Of a stretch of 7,638 nucleotides of DNA, positions 1 to 5,711 are shown in pieces. The DNA is taken from the NCBI GenBank assembly GCA_046728935.1, contig JBKPFS010000015.1, positions 1 through 7,638 on the forward strand. Direction: 5' to 3'. Position 1 is the first letter of the stretch. Every line of letters begins with the position of its first letter. Both the position numbers and the translations under genes were made by a program. Below the pieces are notes generated by a model. The model worked only from the letters and a program-made list of their open reading frames with translations. It did no database searches and was not told the DNA's origin. Origin of the DNA: DATAFO01 sp046728935 (GTDB taxonomy: Bacteria > Actinomycetota > Thermoleophilia > Solirubrobacterales > 70-9).

Positions 1-167
1 CCGAGGTCGCCGAGGCCCCGGAGGCAGACGGGGCGCAGGCGGCCGAGCCGAAGCCGGAGACGGCGGGCGTGGGCGCCGGGCAGAGCGCGGCGGCCCGGGA
101 GGCGAAGCGCGAGCAGCGCAGGCGCCGGCAATCGCGCCGGCGGCGCAAGCACGGGAGGCGCAGGTGA
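1..167 (+). CDS. 3' end of an upstream gene, possibly secF (protein translocase subunit)
   Basis: Frame 3 is open from the window edge to a TGA at 165-167 and gives 54 residues. The first half is rich in Ala, Glu and Pro (EVAEAPEADGAQAAEPKPET). The second half is strongly basic and ends with KREQRRRRQSRRRRKHGRRR. This looks like a disordered, positively charged cytoplasmic tail. No catalytic domain is visible, so the identity rests on context. In many bacteria the genes just before recJ-rel are secD and secF, and actinobacterial SecF proteins often end in a low-complexity basic tail. SecF is a membrane subunit that helps SecYEG export proteins. An unrelated basic protein is equally compatible with the residues seen. 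That this is a real coding end is fairly secure, because composition and reading direction agree with the genes that follow; the SecF name is only a guess. Confidence 0.6.
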   Translation, partial: EVAEAPEADGAQAAEPKPETAGVGAGQSAAAREAKREQRRRRQSRRRRKHGRRR

Positions 168-169
168 AG

Positions 170-334
170 ATGAACCATCCCCCGACCGCGCACACCCGGA
201 TGGCGCGTGTCGCGCGTCGCATGCCTTCGTCCTCGGTCGCTCGTGTGGCGCAGCCACACATCGCTCCCTGCGTCCTTGGCCTGCTCGGCCACACGCGCCC
301 CCGGGCGCACGCGGCCAGGGGGTGGCTCATCTGA
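170..334 (+). CDS. Questionable 54-residue ORF coupled to its neighbours
   Basis: An ATG lies 2 nt after the preceding stop and opens a 54-codon frame that begins MNHPPTAHTRMARVARRM and ends ARGWLI. GGAGG at 154-158 and AGGTG at 162-166 lie upstream. The TGA at 332-334 shares its A with the ATG of the membrane protein gene (TGATG), a typical translational-coupling arrangement. G or C is at the third position in about 45 of 54 codons, which a real gene would show but so would random DNA of this composition. The product has no recognised domain. It is Arg/Ala/His-rich with one short hydrophobic patch (IAPCVLGLLG). The frame also covers two hairpins and an imperfect direct repeat, so the stretch may be a non-coding repeat element instead. 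I think a real protein is less likely than not. Confidence 0.2.
   Translation: MNHPPTAHTRMARVARRMPSSSVARVAQPHIAPCVLGLLGHTRPRAHAARGWLI
243..259. repeat. Perfect 7-bp hairpin, GTGTGGC-GCA-GCCACAC
   Basis: GTGTGGC at 243-249 is followed by a 3-nt loop and its exact reverse complement at 253-259. A further GCCACAC copy at 288-294 could pair with the same left arm. No T run follows, so it is not a classical intrinsic terminator. It lies in the gap between the upstream gene and the small membrane protein and could be part of an intergenic repeat element. Confidence 0.55.
287..316. repeat. GC-rich inverted repeat just upstream of the membrane protein gene
   Basis: GCGCCC (295-300) pairs with GGGCGC (303-308), and flanking GGCC (287-290) pairs with GGCC (313-316) across a 4x4 internal loop. 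The structure ends immediately before the Shine-Dalgarno at 317-324. In RNA it could stall or pace ribosome entry, or protect the mRNA end. No T tract is present. The role is unknown. Confidence 0.4.
317..324 (+). promoter_or_regulatory. Ribosome binding site AGGGGGTG that favours ATG 334
   Basis: AGGGGGTG matches AGGAGGTG at seven of eight positions and lies 9 nt before ATG 334. It overlaps the alternative GTG start at 322, so it cannot serve that codon. This decides the start of the membrane protein in favour of 334. Confidence 0.55.
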
Positions 335-612
335 TGGCGGCGCTCGTGTGGTTCACGACCGGGGTCGCGCTGTGGCACTTCACCGTCTTCATCCCGGACC
401 GCTTCTGGGGCGGGATCGTCGGTGCGCTGCTCGGGAGCACGAGCGGGGCGATGATCACCGGCGCGATCGGCCAGATCGCGACCGGCGACAGCATCGGTGA
501 GACCGACTTCGCCACGTTGCTCTACGCGGTGCCCGGCTGCCTGCTCGGGATGGCGATCGTGTACGCGATCGGCTCGCGCGAGGACGTCGAGGAACGCGCC
601 CTCTCGGGCTAG
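334..612 (+). CDS. Small three-helix membrane protein, GlsB/YeaQ-like in pattern
   Basis: This 92-residue protein has three hydrophobic stretches, at about residues 2-20, 25-48 and 61-80, and a short acidic C-terminus (SREDVEERALSG), so it should be an integral membrane protein. The middle begins PDRFWGGIVGALLGSTSGAM. This Gly/Ala-rich pattern after a Pro-Asp/Gly-Arg turn resembles the GlsB/YeaQ/YmgE (transglycosylase-associated) family of tiny membrane proteins. I saw no catalytic residues, and the family match is by pattern only. ATG 334 is chosen because AGGGGGTG sits 9 nt upstream; GTG 322 in the same frame would add four residues but lacks a spaced ribosome binding site. The position between a probable secF and recJ is that of yrvD in Bacillus, another small membrane protein, though I see no homology to it. 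Function unknown. Confidence 0.8.
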   Translation: MAALVWFTTGVALWHFTVFIPDRFWGGIVGALLGSTSGAMITGAIGQIATGDSIGETDFATLLYAVPGCLLGMAIVYAIGSREDVEERALSG

Positions 613-641
613 CTTCGGTCGCATCTCGTAGGCCCATAGGC

Positions 642-658
642 ACGGGCAGCGCCCGTTT
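642..658 (+). terminator. Terminator-like hairpin between the membrane protein gene and recJ
   Basis: ACGGGC (642-647), loop AGC, and GCCCGT (651-656) make a perfect 6-bp GC-rich stem, followed by TTTCC. It lies 30 nt after the membrane protein stop. The T tract is only three bases long, so it is a weak intrinsic terminator. If it works, recJ needs its own promoter, which agrees with the -10 box just downstream. Confidence 0.45.
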
Positions 659-675
659 CCGTCCTCGCCCGTCCC

Positions 676-681
676 TAGTTT
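676..681 (+). promoter_or_regulatory. Candidate -10 box (TAGTTT) giving a leaderless recJ mRNA
   Basis: TAGTTT fits the TANNNT -10 pattern and ends 6 nt before the GTG start of recJ. Transcription would therefore begin at or next to the start codon. There is no purine-rich ribosome binding site in the 25 nt before GTG 688, as expected for a leaderless gene. No convincing -35 is visible; the region at the right distance is occupied by the hairpin and TTTCC. Confidence 0.45.
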
Positions 682-687
682 CGGCGC

Positions 688-3285
688 GTGGCCGGCACCG
701 GCACCCAAGCAGCTGCCCCGGCGCGGGCTTTCACCCTCACGCCGTACTCCTACGCCGAGGCGCTGACGCTGGTCGAGCAGCTCGAGCTCGCCGAGCCCAT
801 AGCGGTGGCGCTCGTTCGCCGCGGCTACCGGACGGTCCAGGCGGCGCGTGCCTTCCTTGAGGCGGGCGACGATCACGACCCGTTCGAGTTCGACGGCATG
901 GCCGAGGTCGTCGAGCGGCTGCGAGCGGCGATCGCAGAGGGCAAGCGGATCACGGTGCACGGCGACTACGACGTCGACGGCGTCTGCGCGACGGCCATCC
1001 TGGTGCGCTCCCTGCGCGCGATCGGGGGCGACAGCGACTGGTTCATCCCCGGCCGCCTCGACGACGGCTACGGGCTCACCGTGGGCACGGTCCAGGCGCT
1101 CGCCGGCCGGGGGACGGAGGTGCTGATCACCGTGGACTGCGGGATCACCTCCGCAGCCGAGATCGACGCCGCACGCGCGGCGGGAATGGAAGCGATCGTC
1201 ACCGACCACCACCAGCCCGAGGACGTGCTGCCCGAGTGCCCCACGCTTCACCCGTTGCTCGGGGCCTATCCGTGTCCGGAGCTCTGCGCCGCCGGCGTCG
1301 CGTACAAGCTCGCGGCCGCGCTTCGGGACGCCGAGGCGGTGGCCCGGGAGCTCGACCTCGTGGCGCTCGCGACCGTCGCGGACCTGGTTCCCCTGCGGGG
1401 GGAGAACCGGGCCCTGGTCCGCAGGGGCCTAGCCGTTGCCCGCCAGGCCCGGCGGCCCGGAACGCGGGCGTTGATGGCCTCCGCGAGGGTCGCTCCCGAG
1501 CGCCTCGACGAGGGGGACCTCGCCTTCCGGCTCGCGCCGCGGATCAACGCGGCGGGAAGGCTCTACCGGGCCGACGGCGGGGTCGAGCTGATGCTGACCG
1601 ACGACCCGGCACGCGCCGAGGAGATCGCCGCCGAGCTCGAGCGCGCCAACGGGGAGCGGCGGGCGGTCGAGGCGACCGTAATCGAGGGCGCGGAGCGCGC
1701 CCTTCGGGCGATGCCTAGCGAGCAGGCCGAGGCCCCCGGCCTCGTGATCGCCGGCGAAGGCTGGCACCCAGGGGTAGTCGGGATCGTCGCCTCGCGGCTG
1801 GCGGAGCGCTACTGGCGGCCGGTGGTGCTGGTGGCGCTCGAAGGAGACCGAGCCCGAGGCTCCGGGCGGAGCATCCAGGGCTTCGATCTCCTGGAGGCGC
1901 TGCGGGGATGCGATGAGCACCTGCTGCGCTACGGGGGGCACCGGGCGGCCGCCGGCGTCGAGCTCGACCCCTCCAGGCTCGACGCCTTCCGGGAGGCCTT
2001 CGCAGAGCGGGTGGCCGCGGCGCTTCGCCCGGAGGACCTGGTGCGTACGGAGCCCGTGGACGCCGTCGTCGGCGGCGAGAGCCTCGGGCATGAGGTTGCC
2101 GAGCAGCTCGAGCGCATGGCGCCCTTCGGGATCGGGAATCCCGATGTGCGACTCCTGGTTCCCTCTGCGACCCTCAGCGACGTGCGGCCGATGGGGGAGG
2201 GGGGGCGCCACGCGCGCTTCAGCCTCCGAAGCGGCCCCAGGCGCGCGCTCGGGGTCGCCTTCGGCGTCAACGGCAAGCTCGAGCGCTCCTGCCCCGAGCC
2301 GATCGACATCTCGGTGTCGCTCGAGCTGAACGAGTGGAACGGCGCCGTGGAGCCCAGGGTGGTCCTCTCGACCCTGTTCCCCAGGAAGGCACCGACTGAC
2401 GCGCCCGACGCCGCGCGGTCGCACGACCTGCCCGAGTCCGAGTTCTGGCGACGCTTCGACGCCGAGCTCGAGCGAGACCTCGAGGACTGGCCCCCGGCTC
2501 GCCTGGCCGACCCGAATGCGCTCGAGTCCGGGCGGCGCCGGGTCGTCGATCGGGGGCGGGCCTCAGGGGTCGCCGCGGTGGCGGGATTGGCCTCGAGCGG
2601 CGAGGCCGTGCTCGTCCTGTGCGCGGATGCGCTGCGGCGCCGGGCGCTGATCGAGCGGGCCGCGCGCCCGGCGATCTTCGGCGGCGGGGAGATGGCCCTG
2701 GCGTCGGCTCGTAGCGGCGAGGCCGGGGCCCGCGAGGCGGTCGCCGCCCTCCGCGAGCCGGGCCGCGGGGTCGCGCTCGTCGACTGGCCGGCGCTCGCCC
2801 TGTGGCCCGACCTGATGGGGGGCTTCGCCCACATCGTCGTCGTCGACCCGCCGCCGTTCGAGCACCTGGCCGCGCTCGCCCGCGGCGGAGCCGGGTATCT
2901 GCACCTGCTCGGGGGCGGGGGGGACGTGGAGCTCGCGCTTCGCGCCCACGCCGAGGAATGGCCCCAGCCGGCGTCGCTTCGCCGGCTCTACCGGGAGCTC
3001 AAGGAAGTCGCCGGAAACGCCGGGACGATGGGTGCCGCGGACGCCCTCGGTCTCCTGCGGGGTTCGTCTCACGCCTACCCCCAGCCGCCCGAGACCGTCG
3101 CCCGCAGGCTGCGCGTCCTCGAGGATCTGAGCTTGGTTCGGTGGTCGCGATCCGGCGCCGATCGCGAGCTGGGGGTCGTATCCTCGGTGGGGACGCAACT
3201 GGAGCTTTCGCCTGCCTTCGTCGCCTACCGGGCGCGGTACGAGGAGGGCATCAGATACCTGAGCGAACCGACACCGAGCAGCTAG
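688..3285 (+). CDS. recJ: Single-stranded-DNA-specific 5'-3' exonuclease RecJ
   Basis: RecJ degrades ssDNA 5' to 3' in recombinational, mismatch and base-excision repair in the cytoplasm. The DHH domain carries GDYDVDG at residues 92-98 (D93, D95, D97), VDCG at 149-152 and TDHH at 172-175 (D173, H174, H175), all expected Mn2+/Mg2+ ligands. The DHHA1 domain has HPGVVGIVASRL, GSGRSIQGFDLLEAL from about 391, and the GGH motif at 416-418. An OB-fold region follows (about 445-560) starting near APFGIGNPD. Residues from about 570 to 865 form an extra C-terminal region also seen in Firmicutes-type RecJ. It contains a helicase-like alpha/beta part (ALVDWP near 694, IVVVDPPPFE after it) without a Walker A motif, and ends in a winged-helix-like segment. 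Length is 865 residues, against about 570-580 for the E. coli type. The GTG start has no Shine-Dalgarno and is best explained as leaderless. The end overlaps rel if rel starts at 3255. Confidence 0.95.
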   Translation: MAGTGTQAAAPARAFTLTPYSYAEALTLVEQLELAEPIAVALVRRGYRTVQAARAFLEAGDDHDPFEFDGMAEVVERLRAAIAEGKRITVHGDYDVDGVCATAILVRSLRAIGGDSDWFIPGRLDDGYGLTVGTVQALAGRGTEVLITVDCGITSAAEIDAARAAGMEAIVTDHHQPEDVLPECPTLHPLLGAYPCPELCAAGVAYKLAAALRDAEAVARELDLVALATVADLVPLRGENRALVRRGLAVARQARRPGTRALMASARVAPERLDEGDLAFRLAPRINAAGRLYRADGGVELMLTDDPARAEEIAAELERANGERRAVEATVIEGAERALRAMPSEQAEAPGLVIAGEGWHPGVVGIVASRLAERYWRPVVLVALEGDRARGSGRSIQGFDLLEALRGCDEHLLRYGGHRAAAGVELDPSRLDAFREAFAERVAAALRPEDLVRTEPVDAVVGGESLGHEVAEQLERMAPFGIGNPDVRLLVPSATLSDVRPMGEGGRHARFSLRSGPRRALGVAFGVNGKLERSCPEPIDISVSLELNEWNGAVEPRVVLSTLFPRKAPTDAPDAARSHDLPESEFWRRFDAELERDLEDWPPARLADPNALESGRRRVVDRGRASGVAAVAGLASSGEAVLVLCADALRRRALIERAARPAIFGGGEMALASARSGEAGAREAVAALREPGRGVALVDWPALALWPDLMGGFAHIVVVDPPPFEHLAALARGGAGYLHLLGGGGDVELALRAHAEEWPQPASLRRLYRELKEVAGNAGTMGAADALGLLRGSSHAYPQPPETVARRLRVLEDLSLVRWSRSGADRELGVVSSVGTQLELSPAFVAYRARYEEGIRYLSEPTPSS
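3241..3247 (+). promoter_or_regulatory. Shine-Dalgarno GAGGAGG for rel, inside the 3' end of recJ
   Basis: GAGGAGG is a near-perfect Shine-Dalgarno within the last codons of recJ (it encodes part of Tyr-Glu-Glu-Gly). It sits 7 nt before an in-frame ATA at 3255, the spacing expected for a real start. No ATG, GTG or TTG in any useful frame lies at the right distance. It therefore decides the proposed rel start and suggests coupling to recJ translation. Confidence 0.55.
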
Positions 3286-5618
3286 ATCAGCCCGACGCCA
3301 CGGCGCCGGCGGATCGACGCGGGCACACTCGGGTCGGCGCACGGGCCGGGAAGCCCGTCGAGGCCGCCCCGCTCAATGAGGTCACCAAGGGCCTCGCCGA
3401 GGAGGACCGCGAGCTCCTCGGCGACCTGTTCGCGGTCATCGGCGAGCACTCGGCGGACGGGGCCGTGAGGCTCGACCGCGAGGCGGTGGAGAGCGCGTTC
3501 GCGTTCGCATGCGCGCGCCACGCCGACCAGCGCCGCAAGACGGGCGAGGACTTCATCACCCATCCCGTCGAGGTCGCGAAGATCTGCGCGGGGCTGCGGC
3601 TGGACACCGAGACCCTGTGCGCGGCGCTGCTCCACGACACGGTCGAGGACACGACCGCAAGCATCGACGAGGTCCGCGAGGAGTTCGGGGATTCGGTCGC
3701 CCAGCTCGTCGACGGTGTGACCAAGCTCACCGAGATCACCTTCCAGAGCCGCGACGAGCACCAGGCCGAGAACTACCGCAAGATGATGGTGGCGATGGCC
3801 TCGGACGTCCGGGTCATCCTGATCAAGCTCGCCGATCGCCTCCACAACATGCGCACCCTGAGCGGGCTGCCGAAGCAAAAGCAGCTCGAGAAGGCCCGAG
3901 AGACGCTCGAGATCTACGCCCCGCTCGCCCACCGGCTCGGGATCCACGCGATCAAGTGGGAGCTCGAGGACCTCGCCTTCCAGCGCCTGCACCCGCGCAA
4001 GTACGACGAGATCAAGAAGCTCGTCTCCCAGCAGCGAGCCGAGCGCGAGCGTTACGTCAACGAGGCGGGCGGCTTCCTTCGGAAGGAGCTCTCCGAGGTC
4101 GGGATCGAGGCGGAGATCTCAGGCCGCGCCAAGCACTTCTACTCGATCTACGCGAAGATGTCCAAGAAGGGCAGGGAGTTCAACGAGATCTACGACCTCA
4201 CCGCGATGCGGGTGCTCGTCGGCTCCGTCAAGGACTGCTACGGGGCGATCGGGATCATCCACTCGCTGTGGAAGCCCCTTCCCGGCCGGTTCAAGGACTT
4301 CATCGCGACCCCGAAGCTGAACCTCTACCAGGCGCTTCACACCACCGTGATCGGGCCCGAGGGGAGGCCGCTCGAGATCCAGGTCAGAACTCCCGAGATG
4401 CACGAGACGGCCGAGTACGGCATCGCCGCCCACGTCCTCTACAAGGAGAGCCGGGACGGCCAGCGGGCGAAGGCCGCCGACGAGCGCGAGAAGATGACCT
4501 GGCTGCGCCAGCTGCTCGACGAGGAGGGCGAGGAGGATCCGCGCGAGTTCCTCGAGGCACTGAAGGTCGACCTGTTCGAGGACGAGGTGTTCGTGTTCAC
4601 CCCGAAGGGCGAGGTGAAGAACCTCTCCGCGGGGTCGACCCCGCTCGACTTCGCCGATGCCGTGCACACCGACGGCGGCCCCCGGTGCGTGGGGGCGAAG
4701 GTGAACGGCAAGCTCGTCCCGCTCCACTATCAGCTCAAGTCGGGCGACATCGTCGAGGTCATGACCTCGAAGCAGGAGCGGGGTCCCTCTCGCGACTGGC
4801 TGGCACTCGTGCGCACGACGCGGGCCCGCAACAAGATCCGCGCCTTCCTCAAGCGCGAGCGCCGCGAGGACGCCGAGCGGCGCGGGCGCGAGGAGCTCCA
4901 GGACACCCTCCGCAAGCGCGGCCTCCCGCCGCAGAAGCTAGCCGGCTCGCCGCTCCTCGCCGACGTCACCCGCGAGATGGGCTTCCGCAAGGCCGACGAC
5001 TTCTACATCGCCCTCGGCCAGGGCAAGATCTCGCCCAAGACGGTCGCGAGCAAGGTGATGCAGCGGCTGAAGGCCGGCGAGGCCGTCGCCGGGGACGAGA
5101 CGGAGGCCCGCCTCGAGGGTGTGCTCGAGGGCCGCGACGAGCGCCAGCGCAGGATCCAGGAGGCCTCCAACTACGGGATCAAGGTCGAGGGCGTCGAGGA
5201 CGTGATGGTGCGGCTGGCGAAGTGCTGCCGCCCGGTGCCGAGCGACGAGATCGTCGGCTACGTCTCGCTCGGACGGGGGATCACGATCCACCGCGAGGAC
5301 TGCCGCAACGTGGAGGCACTCCGCAAGGACCCGGAGCGCTTCACACCGGTCTCATGGGCCGGCGACAACGCGGCCTCCTACCGCGTGGAGCTCCAGGTCG
5401 ACGCCTACGATCGCACCCGCCTGCTCGAGGACCTCTCGCGAACCTTCGCCGAGGCCGGCGTGAACATCCTCGAGGCCAATTGCAGCACCAAGCACCCGAT
5501 GGTGCGCAACCGGTTCGTAGTCGAGGTCGGGGACTCCGAGCAGCTGCGCCAGTGCATCGGCCGGCTGCGCAACGTGGACTCGGTGTTCGACGCCTACCGC
5601 GTCACCCCGACCGAGTGA
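3255..5618 (+). CDS. rel: Bifunctional (p)ppGpp synthetase/hydrolase, Rel (RelA/SpoT family)
   Basis: Rel makes (p)ppGpp from GTP/GDP and ATP on starved ribosomes and also degrades it, controlling the stringent response. Numbered from ATA 3255 (788 residues), the hydrolase HD domain has H103, H127-D128 and D194, with the same spacing as H53/H77/D78/D144 of the S. equisimilis enzyme. The synthetase has D314 (YDLTAMR), the RFKD motif at 345-348 and E374 (EIQVRT). RXKD is the signature of bifunctional Rel, and both activities look intact. A TGS domain (about 445-507) follows, then a zinc-finger/CC domain (C657, C658, H679, C683) and a C-terminal ACT/RRM domain (about 715-788). The start is uncertain. 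There is no ATG, GTG or TTG in frame between GTG 3141 (145 nt inside recJ, poorly spaced ribosome site) and GTG 3465 (cuts off the conserved first helix). The only strong Shine-Dalgarno points to ATA 3255. Overlap with recJ would be 31 nt. Confidence 0.95.
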   Translation: MPERTDTEQLDQPDATAPADRRGHTRVGARAGKPVEAAPLNEVTKGLAEEDRELLGDLFAVIGEHSADGAVRLDREAVESAFAFACARHADQRRKTGEDFITHPVEVAKICAGLRLDTETLCAALLHDTVEDTTASIDEVREEFGDSVAQLVDGVTKLTEITFQSRDEHQAENYRKMMVAMASDVRVILIKLADRLHNMRTLSGLPKQKQLEKARETLEIYAPLAHRLGIHAIKWELEDLAFQRLHPRKYDEIKKLVSQQRAERERYVNEAGGFLRKELSEVGIEAEISGRAKHFYSIYAKMSKKGREFNEIYDLTAMRVLVGSVKDCYGAIGIIHSLWKPLPGRFKDFIATPKLNLYQALHTTVIGPEGRPLEIQVRTPEMHETAEYGIAAHVLYKESRDGQRAKAADEREKMTWLRQLLDEEGEEDPREFLEALKVDLFEDEVFVFTPKGEVKNLSAGSTPLDFADAVHTDGGPRCVGAKVNGKLVPLHYQLKSGDIVEVMTSKQERGPSRDWLALVRTTRARNKIRAFLKRERREDAERRGREELQDTLRKRGLPPQKLAGSPLLADVTREMGFRKADDFYIALGQGKISPKTVASKVMQRLKAGEAVAGDETEARLEGVLEGRDERQRRIQEASNYGIKVEGVEDVMVRLAKCCRPVPSDEIVGYVSLGRGITIHREDCRNVEALRKDPERFTPVSWAGDNAASYRVELQVDAYDRTRLLEDLSRTFAEAGVNILEANCSTKHPMVRNRFVVEVGDSEQLRQCIGRLRNVDSVFDAYRVTPTE

Positions 5619-5620
5619 CG

Positions 5621-5635
5621 GAGCGAACTGCGCTC
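5621..5635 (+). terminator. Weak hairpin just after rel
   Basis: GAGCG (5621-5625), a 5-nt loop and CGCTC (5631-5635) begin 3 nt after the rel stop. The stem is only 5 bp and the following sequence (GTCCTTGCTCCC) has no T run. It may contribute to mRNA 3'-end formation together with the larger palindrome downstream. Confidence 0.25.
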
Positions 5636-5649
5636 GTCCTTGCTCCCAG

Positions 5650-5688
5650 ATGGCGAGTTTGTTCGGCATATCCGAAGGAAGTCGCCAT
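5650..5688. repeat. 39-base imperfect palindrome between rel and the glycosyltransferase
   Basis: ATGGCGA (5650-5656) pairs with TCGCCAT (5682-5688), and TTCGG (5662-5666) pairs with CCGAA (5672-5676) around the loop CATAT. The middle pairs partly (5658-5660 with 5678-5680, including one G-T), leaving two G-G mismatches. In all, 15 of 17 stem positions can pair. A perfect 10-bp palindrome CCGAGCTCGG follows at 5690-5699. The stretch is clearly less GC-rich than the genes on either side. It could be a terminator-like or regulatory RNA hairpin, a protein-binding operator, or a copy of an intergenic repeat family. Confidence 0.6.
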
Positions 5689-5711
5689 ACCGAGCTCGGA
5701 CGGAATGTCGA

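Noticed and set aside
207..500. 97-codon + strand ORF overlapping the small membrane protein
   Set aside because: It is very Arg-rich and low in hydrophobic residues, typical of an out-of-frame reading of GC-rich DNA, and the membrane protein frame over the same bases is convincing.
1429..2834. Long - strand ORFs (331 and 301 codons) opposite recJ
   Set aside because: recJ has all family motifs over this stretch; the antisense frames show no domain and are open only because stops are rare in GC-rich DNA.
2802..3254. Upstream extension of the rel frame back to ATG 2802
   Set aside because: The added residues are a shadow of recJ, Arg-rich and unlike any Rel N-terminus; the family starts near the region encoded after 3255.
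5640..5711. TTG 5640 as the glycosyltransferase start
   Set aside because: The extra 24 residues translate the palindrome, carry no conserved motif, and there is no ribosome site before the TTG.
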